A stretch of DNA of 64,000 nucleotides from Desemzia sp045528445. Lineage in GTDB: Bacteria; Bacillota; Bacilli; Lactobacillales; Carnobacteriaceae. Location of the stretch: the NCBI RefSeq assembly GCF_045528445.1, contig NZ_JBGQQU010000006.1:38083-102082 (forward strand), read 5' to 3'. This document shows positions 26,999 through 35,997 of the stretch, in pieces (within the stretch, counting starts at the first letter, position 1; each line of letters begins with the position of its first letter). The notes under the pieces were generated by a model. The model had not been told where the DNA came from, made no database searches, and was given only the letters and a program-made list of their open reading frames with translations. Both the position numbers and the translations under genes were made by a program.

Positions 26999-27352
26999 AT
27001 GAGTACAAACGTTTATGATACAGCTAACCAATTAGAAAGAGAATTAAGAGAATCAGAAGCTTATGTAAAATTACAAGCTGCTTTAGGAGAAATCAAATCT
27101 GATGCAGACGCAAGTGCGGTATTCCAAGAAGTTCAAGGGATCCAAATGAAATTACAACAAATGCAACAAAGCGGACAAGAAATTACTGAAGAGCACATTC
27201 AAGAAGCTCAAGTAATCTCTGAAAAAGCTGGCGCAAACGAAAAAGTTCAAAATTTGATGGAAGCTGAACAACAAATCAGCTCAATGATCGATGATTTAAA
27301 CCGCATCATCATGCAACCTATTCAAGATTTGTATCAAGCTCAAGGAGAATAG
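26999..27352 (+). CDS. UPF0342/YheA (YlbF-like) family protein
   Basis: This 117-residue, all-helical, Gln- and Glu-rich protein belongs to the YlbF/YmcA/YheA group. Visible family segments are YDTANQLERELRESE near the start and a C-terminal LMEAEQQISSMIDDLNR. In Bacillus, the paralogues YlbF, YmcA and YaaT form the Y-complex that guides RNase Y. YheA itself is less studied. A GGAGAG SD precedes the ATG. Confidence 0.9.
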   Translation: MSTNVYDTANQLERELRESEAYVKLQAALGEIKSDADASAVFQEVQGIQMKLQQMQQSGQEITEEHIQEAQVISEKAGANEKVQNLMEAEQQISSMIDDLNRIIMQPIQDLYQAQGE

Positions 27353-27407
27353 TACCTAAGTTTGTGGAAAAACAAACTTCAGAATTGTTTCCATTGAAAA
27401 GGGTTGG

Positions 27408-27436
27408 GACAAAAGGTGAAATCCGTCTTTTGTCTT
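27408..27436 (+). terminator. Intrinsic terminator after the YheA-like gene
   Basis: GACAAAAG and CTTTTGTC flank a loop of about 11 bases. Confidence 0.5.
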
Positions 27437-27468
27437 ACCATATTGTCATAAATTAAGGATAAAAATAA

Positions 27469-27525
27469 AAAACTCATTCTCCAAATTTGATGAAAAGTGT
27501 CGTCAAATTTGAGAATGAGTTTTTT
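27469..27525. terminator. Bidirectional terminator between convergent genes
   Basis: The left arm AAAACTCATTCTC(C)AAATTTGA pairs with TCAAATTTGAGAATGAGTTTT, with A and T runs on opposite sides. It ends two bases before the stop of the minus-strand small gene. Confidence 0.85.
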
Positions 27526-27526
27526 G

Positions 27527-27697
27527 TTATAAACTTTTGTCTTCATTTCTGTTTAGGGCATGTATGAATTGAATTTTTATAGGAACTCCAGTTTCTCTCT
27601 TCATCTGTATCAAATGCCCAAAAACAGTGATACCTATTTCGGATAAGACAAACAGAATGCTAAAAGCAATTCCGCTAACGGCTAGGTAGTTTAACAT
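27527..27697 (-). CDS. Small single-pass membrane protein, 56 residues
   Basis: The minus-strand frame starts MLNYLAVSGIAFSILFVL and ends NRNEDKSL. A strong SD (AAGGAGAGAGG) lies just before the ATG, and a perfect bidirectional terminator immediately follows the stop. Residues 4-32 form a single hydrophobic helix, and the C-terminal half is basic and soluble. I do not recognise a family. SD, length and terminator together make it a credible gene. The flanking DNA up to 27955 holds only the promoter region of yhaO. Confidence 0.7.
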   Translation of the reverse strand: MLNYLAVSGIAFSILFVLSEIGITVFGHLIQMKRETGVPIKIQFIHALNRNEDKSL

Positions 27698-27955
27698 GAA
27701 TCCTCTCTCCTTTTTACCGGGATTAGAAAAAATAGAACACTTTATAATGACTTTAACATTGATAGGTCTTTTTTTTAATAAAATGCTTTCTTTTTTAACT
27801 GTTTAAGACCATGTAGTTATCCTTTTTTTATATTCATGTAAAACCTGCAGCTAGTTTATGATAGGCTAAATATTTTTTTGCGCTTAAAAAAGAACATATG
27901 TGCGGTTTTTTGTGTATAATGAAGAAGACAATATTATAGAAAGAGGTAGAAGTAA

Positions 27956-29200
27956 ATGGTGCAATTTATTCATGCAGCCGATTTACATTTAGATAGTCCT
28001 TTCAAAGGGATCAAAGGCTTGCCCGCTTTTATTTGGGAGGCTATATACCAATCTACTTTTCAAGCTTTAACTCATTTGGTAGATTTAGCGATTGAAAAGC
28101 AAGTGGATTTTATTTGTTTAGCAGGGGATATCTATGATGGAGAAGATCGTAGTGTAAAAGCGCAAGCTTATTTAAAAAAAGAGATGGTACGTTTAAAAGA
28201 AGCCGGTATTCCAGTGTACTTGATTCATGGGAATCATGATTACGTGGAGCAAAATGGATTGCAATTAGATATGCCGGATAACGTTACTATATTTCCATCA
28301 GCAGCAGAAACACTGCATTATGAAACGACTAATCACGAGAGAATTGCCTTAACAGGTTTTAGTTACAATAAACGATGGATCAGTGAACGAAAAATAACGG
28401 ATTATCCGATGCGCAGCTCACAAGCAGATTATCACATTGGCTTGCTTCATGGCTACCAAGAAGGAAATGCTTCTGAACACGATAAATATGCTCCCTTTAG
28501 CTTGCCTGAATTAAGAAGTAAACAATACGATTATTGGGCTTTGGGACACATCCATAAACGCCAAGTACTCGGAGAACACCCGTTGATTGTTTATTCTGGG
28601 AATACTCAAGGTAGAAATCGAACAGAAAGCGGACCAAAGGGATGTTATTTGGTGACTTTGGCGAATAAAACAGAAAAGATAGACTTTTTTCCTTTAGCGC
28701 CTATTAAATGGGAAACGGTAGAAGTGTCACTCAAGGGTAAAAAATCGTTGCAAGAAGTCTATCAAGTTTTGAACGGAACAATCCGTACTTACCAAAATGA
28801 AATTCACAGCACGTTATTAGCGATAGAATTAACCAATACAAGTGATTTGATTGAGGGAGTGTTGCGTAAAATCCGACAAGGAGATTTGCTTGAAGGATTG
28901 CAACAAATTTCTCAAACCGTACCGTTTGTTTTTGTGGTTCAATTGTCTCTTCAATCGAAAAAGGAACAGACTCTGCCTTCTTTGGTTCAGCTATTTCCAG
29001 ACGAATGGCAGCAAACGCTACAGGAACTTCAAACAGGGACGGCCTTCAAAGAGACCACCCAAAGTTTCTTTGATAGTCAACGCTTGAAGGATGTTTTGAT
29101 TGACAGAGATGAAAAATACCGACAACGCATTGTTCAAATGGCCGAACAAGAAATACGTCAACAATTAGGTCACGAAGGAAGTGGCATTGATGAAGATTAA
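27956..29200 (+). CDS. yhaO: YhaO-type DNA repair exonuclease (SbcD/Mre11-like)
   Basis: This 414-residue calcineurin-like phosphoesterase has Mre11/SbcD-type metal motifs: HAADLHLDSPF (about 5-15), AGDIYDGED (about 57-65), HGNHDY (about 89) and LGHIHKRQ near 195. A TATAAT -10 lies at 27915-27920. The ATPase partner yhaN overlaps its last codons. By analogy with SbcCD the pair should act on DNA ends, but this subfamily is little studied. Confidence 0.92.
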   Translation: MVQFIHAADLHLDSPFKGIKGLPAFIWEAIYQSTFQALTHLVDLAIEKQVDFICLAGDIYDGEDRSVKAQAYLKKEMVRLKEAGIPVYLIHGNHDYVEQNGLQLDMPDNVTIFPSAAETLHYETTNHERIALTGFSYNKRWISERKITDYPMRSSQADYHIGLLHGYQEGNASEHDKYAPFSLPELRSKQYDYWALGHIHKRQVLGEHPLIVYSGNTQGRNRTESGPKGCYLVTLANKTEKIDFFPLAPIKWETVEVSLKGKKSLQEVYQVLNGTIRTYQNEIHSTLLAIELTNTSDLIEGVLRKIRQGDLLEGLQQISQTVPFVFVVQLSLQSKKEQTLPSLVQLFPDEWQQTLQELQTGTAFKETTQSFFDSQRLKDVLIDRDEKYRQRIVQMAEQEIRQQLGHEGSGIDED

Positions 29201-32042
29201 AGGAATAGAAATTTACGGATACGGCAAATGGGTAGACAAAAAGTTTACGGACATTGGCGAATTGCAAGTCTATTACGGACAAAATGAAGCTGGCAAAACA
29301 ACGTTAATGTCTTTTATACACAGTATTTTATTTGGTTTTCCTACAAAACAGAGTTCTGAGTTGCGTTATGAACCAAAAGAAAGTACGCGCTATGGCGGCC
29401 GGCTGATCGTAGAAGAGACTCCATATGGTGGAGCCATAATAGAACGAGTAAAAGGGAAAGCTAATGGAGATGTCACAGTAACTCTATCCAATGGAGTAAT
29501 CGGATCTGATGAGTTGCTGGAAAATATATTGTACGGCATAGACAAAAAGACTTACCAAACGTTGTTTTCATTTGATTTAGACGGCTTACAAGATATGCAG
29601 AAAATGAATGAAAAGAAACTCAATCGTTATTTTTTAAGTATCGGAACGTTAGGAAACGAACAATTATTGAGAGTAGCGGATAGATTTGAAAAGCAAGCTA
29701 ATGAGTTGTTTAAGCCGACTGGACGAAAACCTGAAATCAATCAAAAAATTCGTCAAGTAGAATCCAAGCAAAAGCAGCTGCAAAAAGCAAAAGACAAAAA
29801 TCAACAGTACATGGAGTATTACCAGCAAAAATCGCAGTTAGAAGAAGACATTCAAACAAGTAAAGAAAAACGGCATAAAATGGAAGCCGCGATCAGTCAT
29901 TATCAAAGATTAAACGCTAATTGGAGTCATTATGCTGAGATGCAATCTATCCAACAACAAATAGCCAAAGAAAAATTAGCTGATCTGCCCGAAGAAGGAT
30001 TGTACCAACTCAATAATCTACAAGAACGGATCCATGAGATAAAAGGAACAATCACCGATATTCATGAAGAATTAATGAGTATTCAAGAAAAACAAGAGCC
30101 TTCTAGAAAACTGAGCTTTTACTTCAACCATGAGCAATTGATTGAAGAGCTGCTAGCTGAGTTAGAGGACATTCAGCAACAAGCTATGGAGCAAGAACAA
30201 GTGCAAACAGAAATCCATCAGTTGGAACAAGAATTGATCCAAGCGAAGTTTAAAGCAGGACTTTCTCCGGATAGTCCTGTTCCTGAACAGCTGACGGAGG
30301 AGAAGAGACAATTATTCTCTGCGTTATCCAAGGAATGGCAAGAGATTGAACAGAAACAAACTGCTGCTAACGAAAAAGCTCACTATTTAAATTATCAACA
30401 TCAACATTTGTACCAGCAATTAGATCTGTTAGAACAACAATTGTGGAGTCAAGATCAATTTCAAGAAGCAGAAAAAGCATTTAAAAAACAACATTCAGAA
30501 CAAAATACCTATATTACGTCTAAAGAAGTCCGCCGCTCCAAGATGAAGAATCAACCTAAACAAATGATTTCCCTAGTCTTTGGTGTGCTGCTAGCAATAG
30601 TGGGATTAGTGATGAGCAATTTATTAGGCTATGGTTTGGTCGCTATGGGGGCCATATTAGCGATTTGGACACTCAGCTATTCGTTTAGTAAATCTCAAGA
30701 GGCTGCAAATGAGCTGTCTGCAGCGGAAAAGGAAGATCCGCTTGTTTCGTATGAATCTTTTGTACAGCAAAAAGAAATCAAAAAACAATGGCGCGAAAAA
30801 TTAGCTGAGAATGATCAAGTAACGTTTGATTTGAATCAAGTAAAAGAATTGGAAATAGAACTGGAGAAAAAAATAAGTTTATTGAAACAACAGGAAAGAT
30901 CGTTAAAAGAAGAACACGGCTATCCCTATTCTTTCTCTCTCATGGAACTTGAACGAGAAGAAGACCCTTATCGATCTATGCGTGAAATAGATCAGCAGAT
31001 ACGTCTCAAAGAACAGCGCATAGCAGTTTTGGAACAAAGCGTTTATTCTTGGAGGGATCAGACGAATATTCTTGAAGCTGTGATTTTTTTGGATTGGAAT
31101 TCCTTACCGAGTATTATCAATGGAGTAAAACATTACAAAGAGGAAGTAACCAACGAAAGGATCCAACGCAATCAATTATTGCAGACTGAAAAAGAAATCC
31201 ATACTCGATTGCAGCATTGGGACAAGCAGCAAAAAGAGCTGGAACAACAACGAACTAAACTCTTCCGTTCTATACAAGTTAAAGACGAAGATGAATTTCG
31301 CAAAAAGTATATTTTATTCCAAAATCTTACAGAGAAAAAGAATCGTTTAAATGTATTAGAGAACCAATTGACACAGGATATTACACTCTACAATCAATTT
31401 AAAGACCAAACGGAATTACAAGAAAACGTTCAGCAGTTAGCATCTGATATTCAAACGATGAAAGAAGCAGAAGAAGCAAAACTCAATGAAAAAATAAATT
31501 TTGAGTTATCTATGCAACGTTTAGAAGAAGGCGGAGAGTATTCGGTGCTGCTGCAAGAAGTAAGTAATTTGGAAAGTGAATTACAGTTATTGGTTGATCA
31601 ATGGTCAAGTTACAAAGTGGCTGCCGCAATCATCGAACGAACGCTCAACTTAGCAAAAAAAGATCGGTTTCCTCAAACCATCAAGGATACTACAGCGTTC
31701 TTTCATTTATTGACAAGTGGAAGCTACCAAAACGTGTTTGTAGAAGAAGAAGAGCTGCTGGTGCAGCACCAAGATGGAGCCTTATTCAATGCCTCAGAAT
31801 TGTCTAAAGGGACAGCAGAGCAGTTGTATGTAGCCTTACGCTTTGCTTTTGTTAAAAATACCAGTGACTTGGTCAAACTTCCTTTGTTGATCGATGACGG
31901 GTTCGTGAATTTTGATACTGCAAGGAAAAGTGAAATGCTTGAATTACTGAAAAAGATGAGTGAGACCACCCAAATACTTTATTTTACATTTGATGAAACG
32001 ATCAAACAAACTTATCCAAATCAGCTGGTAGAAATGCTATAA
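29190..32042 (+). CDS. yhaN: YhaN-type large ATP-binding protein (SbcC/Rad50-like)
   Basis: This is an SMC-like ATPase of 950 residues from ATG 29190 (MKIKGIEIYGYGKW, SD AAGGAAG), overlapping yhaO by 11 bases. Walker A is GQNEAGKTT (about 31-39). Long coiled coils flank a central hydrophobic pair of helices at about 460-500 (SLVFGVLLAIVGLVM...). The C-terminal signature and Walker B are LSKGTAEQLYVALRFAF and LLIDDGFVNFD. The central hydrophobic segment, in place of a zinc hook, is typical of YhaN and suggests membrane attachment. Confidence 0.92.
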   Translation: MKIKGIEIYGYGKWVDKKFTDIGELQVYYGQNEAGKTTLMSFIHSILFGFPTKQSSELRYEPKESTRYGGRLIVEETPYGGAIIERVKGKANGDVTVTLSNGVIGSDELLENILYGIDKKTYQTLFSFDLDGLQDMQKMNEKKLNRYFLSIGTLGNEQLLRVADRFEKQANELFKPTGRKPEINQKIRQVESKQKQLQKAKDKNQQYMEYYQQKSQLEEDIQTSKEKRHKMEAAISHYQRLNANWSHYAEMQSIQQQIAKEKLADLPEEGLYQLNNLQERIHEIKGTITDIHEELMSIQEKQEPSRKLSFYFNHEQLIEELLAELEDIQQQAMEQEQVQTEIHQLEQELIQAKFKAGLSPDSPVPEQLTEEKRQLFSALSKEWQEIEQKQTAANEKAHYLNYQHQHLYQQLDLLEQQLWSQDQFQEAEKAFKKQHSEQNTYITSKEVRRSKMKNQPKQMISLVFGVLLAIVGLVMSNLLGYGLVAMGAILAIWTLSYSFSKSQEAANELSAAEKEDPLVSYESFVQQKEIKKQWREKLAENDQVTFDLNQVKELEIELEKKISLLKQQERSLKEEHGYPYSFSLMELEREEDPYRSMREIDQQIRLKEQRIAVLEQSVYSWRDQTNILEAVIFLDWNSLPSIINGVKHYKEEVTNERIQRNQLLQTEKEIHTRLQHWDKQQKELEQQRTKLFRSIQVKDEDEFRKKYILFQNLTEKKNRLNVLENQLTQDITLYNQFKDQTELQENVQQLASDIQTMKEAEEAKLNEKINFELSMQRLEEGGEYSVLLQEVSNLESELQLLVDQWSSYKVAAAIIERTLNLAKKDRFPQTIKDTTAFFHLLTSGSYQNVFVEEEELLVQHQDGALFNASELSKGTAEQLYVALRFAFVKNTSDLVKLPLLIDDGFVNFDTARKSEMLELLKKMSETTQILYFTFDETIKQTYPNQLVEML

Positions 32043-32127
32043 TGAAAACGTAGAAACTGTTGATGTTAGCTGATTTTAATACTAAAAAGCAACTTTGTGT
32101 AAAAGATTTATGACGAGGAGGAGTATG

Positions 32128-33096
32128 ATGTCAGAAAAGAACTTGTATGATTACAATGTGGACGAAACGTTTGAGATATTTCTGTTGATCAAGTCTGCGG
32201 AGGTACGTGTAGCAAAAAATGGCAAAAAATTTATTGCCTTTACTTTCCAAGATAAAAGTGGACAAATGGATGGGAAGTTTTGGGATGCTTCAAATGAAGA
32301 TATTGAAAAGTATGTTTCAGGCGCTATTGTAAAAGTATCTGGAAAAAGAGAACTGTACCAAGGGAATCCTCAAATTAGATTGTATAAATTACGTTTATCT
32401 TCAGTAGGAGAACCAGATTCAGCAGAACAATTTATCGAAAAATCCCCCATTAAAAAAGAAGATATGGTAGAGGAATTGAACCAAACTTTATTTGAAATTA
32501 CAAATGCGCACTGGAATCGAATTGTTCGTCATTTATTAACAAAATACCAAAAAGAATATTTTGAATCTCCAGCAGCTAAAAGATTCCATCATGCATTTCA
32601 TGGAGGTTTGGCATTCCATACTATTTCTATGCTCAGACTGGCTAAAGTTATTGCAAATCAATATGAGAATATCAATCAATCACTATTGTATGCAGGAGTC
32701 ATCATTCATGATTTAGGAAAGGTAATTGAGTTGACTGGTCCTGTTTCAACCGAGTATACTTTAGAAGGTAATTTAATAGGGCATATTGTGTTAGTAGATG
32801 AAGAAATATCAAAAGCCTGTGCTGTATTAAAAATAGATGAACACAGTGAAGATGTACTTCTTTTGAAACATATGGTGTTAGCACACCATGGAAAACAAGA
32901 ATTCGGTTCTCCTGTACAACCTAAATTGAGGGAAGCCGAGATCCTTTATCATATCGATCATTTAGATGCGACGATCAATATGCTGGATACAGCGTTGAGC
33001 CGCACAGAACCAGGGACATTTTCAGAAAGAATATTTGGATTGGAGAATCGTTCGTTTTACAATCCTTCTGTTTCAACTGCCCCAAAAAGCGAATAA
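32128..33096 (+). CDS. yhaM: 3'-5' exoribonuclease YhaM
   Basis: YhaM has an N-terminal OB fold (FIAFTFQDKSGQMDGKFWD) and a C-terminal HD domain (HHAFHGGLAFHTISM, then IIHDLGKVIE and LAHHGKQEFGSPVQP). Start ATG 32128 (MSEKNLYDY, 322 residues) is 6-7 bases after GAGGAGG. It is a manganese-dependent 3'-5' exonuclease acting on RNA and single-stranded DNA. The yhaO-yhaN-yhaM order is conserved in Firmicutes. Confidence 0.95.
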   Translation: MSEKNLYDYNVDETFEIFLLIKSAEVRVAKNGKKFIAFTFQDKSGQMDGKFWDASNEDIEKYVSGAIVKVSGKRELYQGNPQIRLYKLRLSSVGEPDSAEQFIEKSPIKKEDMVEELNQTLFEITNAHWNRIVRHLLTKYQKEYFESPAAKRFHHAFHGGLAFHTISMLRLAKVIANQYENINQSLLYAGVIIHDLGKVIELTGPVSTEYTLEGNLIGHIVLVDEEISKACAVLKIDEHSEDVLLLKHMVLAHHGKQEFGSPVQPKLREAEILYHIDHLDATINMLDTALSRTEPGTFSERIFGLENRSFYNPSVSTAPKSE

Positions 33097-33176
33097 GAAG
33101 TAGATGAAAATGACACCTATTCTGAAACAAAGATTGAAATAGACAGTAAAATATGGTTAACTATAGATAACTTACA

Positions 33177-33217
33177 AAAAGAAAGTATTTTAACGTATGG
33201 TTAAAATACTTTCTTTT
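33177..33217 (+). terminator. Intrinsic terminator after yhaM
   Basis: A perfect 14-bp stem, GAAAGTATTTTAAC / GTTAAAATACTTTC, with a GTATG loop and a T-tail. Confidence 0.85.
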
Positions 33218-33258
33218 CTATCATTTCGAGAATATTTTTTTGGAAGGAGAGGTTTTAT

Positions 33259-33450
33259 TTGGAAAAAAAATCAGTTGATGTTTCCCAGATACAATCTGTA
33301 TCGACTGGAAACGAAGCCTGGATATGTGATATCAACACAGGTATATGTGGTACGGTTTCTACTACTCAAGAAACGATTGAACCCTTACAAGTTGATTTTT
33401 TCAAAACAGTCAAAAATAATCAATCAGTTGAAAGAGAGGATAATGAATGA
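33259..33450 (+). CDS. Small Cys-pair protein coupled to the DsbA-like gene, 63 residues
   Basis: It starts at TTG 33259 (SD GGAGAGG) and reads MEKKSVDVSQIQSVSTGNE, followed by the motif WICDINTGICG and an acidic tail. Its TGA overlaps the ATG of the next gene (ATGA), so the two are translationally coupled. The two Cys, six residues apart, could form a redox pair suited to the thioredoxin-fold neighbour. I do not know a named family. Overlap and SD make it a credible gene. Confidence 0.65.
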   Translation: MEKKSVDVSQIQSVSTGNEAWICDINTGICGTVSTTQETIEPLQVDFFKTVKNNQSVEREDNE

Positions 33451-34301
33451 CGCGTGCGACAAAATCAGTACCGACAGTAGACCTTTATTACGCAACAGAT
33501 CCATTATGTTCATTTTGTTGGGCATTTGAACCAACCCTGCTTAAATTCCGTTACCAATATAAACATTATTTAGCGGCAGATACGATTTTAATGGGCGGTA
33601 TGATTCCTAGTTGGGATACCTTTGGGGGAGACCCAGGAAATGGGATTTAAAAAGCTGCCGACGTCACACATCACTGGCAAGAGATTGGGCAATATACTAG
33701 AATGCCGATTGATGGAACGATATGGACAGAAAAACCCATTGATTCATCTTATCCCAGCTCACGGGTGTTTGAGATTGTACGACGAGACTTTCCCGAATCC
33801 GCTGACAAAACGTTACGCCAGATACGTGAAGCAATCATGCTGCGCAATCAAGACATTTCAGAGAAAAGTGTCTTAGAGGCGATTCTGGAAAAGGTAGGAT
33901 TGGATAGTCAAGTTATCCTTGAAGAAGCAGAAGGCGCAGCTGGACAAGAATTATTGGTCCAAGATTTGCAAATGGTTCAAGCTTTACAAGCATCCGGATT
34001 TCCGACTGTTGTTTTGGTCAATAGTCAAAATCAAGGATTGAAAATTGTGGGAGCTCAACCTTTTGAAGCGTTAGTAAGTGCTCTGGAACAGATTTTACCA
34101 GAAGGAACGAGTCCAGTTCCTGAGACTGTTCCTAGTTTAACTGAAGTAGCGAAAGGTCATCCGACGTTAATGTCTAAAGAAATTGAAGTGTTGTATAATC
34201 TTGAAAAAGAAGCAGTGCTTGAATTTGTAACTTCACAACTATCGGCTGATCAATTTGAAACAGAAATGATCATGAATGAAATGTATTATAAATTGCACTA
34301 A
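33447..34301 (+). pseudogene. DsbA-family protein, SpxH/FrnE-like, interrupted by an in-frame TAA
   Basis: The thioredoxin-fold N-terminus is clear: DLYYATDPLCSFCWAFEPTL with a CSFC active site. The frame stops at TAA 33648-33650 after GGDPGNGI, then continues in the same frame with KAADVTHHWQEIG and MPIDGTIW to 34301. Without the stop the protein would be about 284 residues, the usual size. SpxH (YjbH) proteins present Spx to ClpXP, and FrnE-like relatives are redox proteins. The stop may be a real loss, an assembly or sequencing error, or a read-through codon. A restart at ATG 33702 could make a C-terminal fragment. Confidence 0.75.
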
Positions 34302-34314
34302 TTGAAGATAAAGA

Positions 34315-34345
34315 AAGACCCGATCATTTTGATCGGGTCTTAAAC
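34315..34345. terminator. Bidirectional terminator between the DsbA-like gene and prsA
   Basis: AAGACCCGATCA / TGATCGGGTCTT, perfectly paired around TTT, with flanking A and T runs. Confidence 0.85.
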
Positions 34346-34356
34346 TTTTTCTGAGA

Positions 34357-35376
34357 TTATTCTTCAGAAGACTCTGCATCAGTTGATGCACTTGATTCAT
34401 CAGCAGATTCTTCGCTTGATTCAGTTGATTCTTCGGACTCATCGGTAGATTCAGTAGATTCAGTAGATTCTCCAGATTCATCAGTAGACTCCTCAGACGT
34501 AGTACCTGTTTCTTCAGCAGGGGCTATGAAAGTATCCATGATGCCTTGTAAATCTTCGTCATTGATTTGGATATTTGCGTCTTTTAGAATGCCGGAAAGA
34601 ATGTTGAAGACATATTCGTCATCCGCTAATTTTTCATTTATGATTTGTTCTGTCAATACTTCAGTTTCTTCTTCTAAAGTTCCCTTTTCAGGTTTTTCAT
34701 CCATCTTAATAATGTGATAACCATAGGTAGATTGTACTGGTTCTTGAGTTATTTCGCCTTCTTCTAATGCCATTGCAGCTTCTTCAAATTCGGCAACCAT
34801 TTCTCCAGTGGTGAAAGTTAATTGACCGCCATTAGCAGCAGTACCTTCATCTGTTGAATTTTCTTGAGCCAATGTTGCAAAGTCAGCTCCATTGTTTAAT
34901 TCTTCAATCAATGAGTTAGCTGTTTCTTCGTCAGCTACTAAAATATGAGAAGCTGTCATTGGTGGAACATATGCATCGTAAGCAGCTTGAAGATCCTCAT
35001 CTTCAATGGTTGTATTGTCTTTAACAGCTTCTTCAATTAATAAGCTGTAACGAATTAAATCTTTATAAGAATCAGCAGTGTAGCCTGATGAAGATAGAAC
35101 GTATTCAAATCCCTCAGCTCCGCCATAAGCAGCAGCTTCTTCTTCGAATGCTGCGGCAACAGCTTCGTCATTGACAGCTTCTCCATAAGATTCTTCCAAT
35201 ACATCTGTAATGATCATTTGTTGAAGCGTTGCAGCTCCATATGTTTCTTTCATTTCTTCGTATAGCGCATCTTGTGAGATTTTGCCTGCTGTAGTGGAAG
35301 CCACTGTATCATCAGCACATCCAGCTAATGCAATTCCTGCTAAAACAGCTGTAGCTGTTAATAACATTTTCTTCAT
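34357..35376 (-). CDS. prsA: Foldase lipoprotein PrsA (parvulin-type PPIase)
   Basis: PrsA folds secreted proteins at the outer face of the membrane. The 339-residue precursor has a lipoprotein signal (MKKMLLTATAVLAGIALAGC, lipidated Cys 20). The parvulin domain spans about 133-225 (ASHILVADEE, YGYHIIKMDEKPEKG) between helical arms. An unusually long Ser/Glu/Thr/Asp-rich tail fills the last 50 or so residues. The gene lies on the minus strand next to ytxH-hit and ecsAB, the order known from Bacillus. Confidence 0.94.
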   Translation of the reverse strand: MKKMLLTATAVLAGIALAGCADDTVASTTAGKISQDALYEEMKETYGAATLQQMIITDVLEESYGEAVNDEAVAAAFEEEAAAYGGAEGFEYVLSSSGYTADSYKDLIRYSLLIEEAVKDNTTIEDEDLQAAYDAYVPPMTASHILVADEETANSLIEELNNGADFATLAQENSTDEGTAANGGQLTFTTGEMVAEFEEAAMALEEGEITQEPVQSTYGYHIIKMDEKPEKGTLEEETEVLTEQIINEKLADDEYVFNILSGILKDANIQINDEDLQGIMDTFIAPAEETGTTSEESTDESGESTESTESTDESEESTESSEESADESSASTDAESSEE

Positions 35377-35540
35377 TCAAACACATCCGTTTCCTAATTT
35401 TCGCTGTTAATAAATCAACAACCTCGATTACTAATATAACACAATAGATTTGATAAAAAAATCTTCTCTGAGAAGTTTTCTATTAAAATCAATGAAAAAT
35501 CATAGAAAAATCATACTCTTTGTCAAGTAAGTTTTTTTAT

Positions 35541-35580
35541 CAAAAAAATACAGGCGAGATCTTAGGTGATCCACCTGTAT
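35541..35580 (-). terminator. Terminator after the ytxH-like gene (minus strand)
   Basis: ATACAGG and CCTGTAT pair, with seven A on the plus strand giving a U-tail on the minus-strand transcript. Confidence 0.7.
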
Positions 35581-35619
35581 AAGTATGCTGGTTTATCATT
35601 ATTTAATGAACTGTGACGA

Positions 35620-35997
35620 TTAGTTTTTTGTATCTTCTTGATTGGCAGAAGATTTCATACTTTCTGTCATATCTTGCACATCACTATTCAATTTGTTTGC
35701 TTGTTCTTGAATTCTGCGCATTCTAGGTTCAACTTCGTAAGAAAACTCCTGAACCGTTTCGTTCATGTCTTTGGCAAAATCGGTAGCCAACGTTTTTCCT
35801 TCATTTGTTAATTCTGAGATAGCACCTTTCAAGTCTTTAACTTTGTCCGTTACATCTTGGACCAAAACAGTCGTGTCATCTAAATAACTTTTCATCGCTT
35901 CACGATTTTGTTCACCGGTTCTAGGGGTTTTTAATAATCCGTATGCTCCACCTACGATCGCACCAAATACTAACCCGCTTGCTAATCCTATTTTCAT
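35620..35997 (-). CDS. YtxH-like protein
   Basis: This 125-residue protein has an N-terminal hydrophobic Gly-rich segment (ASGLVFGAIVGGAYGLLKTP, the YtxH signature) and a long amphipathic, coiled-coil-prone region. Its start overlaps the end of hit by 4 bases (ATGA type), giving a hit-ytxH operon. YtxH-type proteins are membrane-associated and often stress-linked. The function is unknown. Confidence 0.85.
   Translation of the reverse strand: MKIGLASGLVFGAIVGGAYGLLKTPRTGEQNREAMKSYLDDTTVLVQDVTDKVKDLKGAISELTNEGKTLATDFAKDMNETVQEFSYEVEPRMRRIQEQANKLNSDVQDMTESMKSSANQEDTKN

Noticed and set aside
33600..33660. Frameshift in the G-run of the DsbA-like gene
   Set aside because: Both halves are in the same frame, so the lesion is a nonsense codon and not an insertion or deletion.
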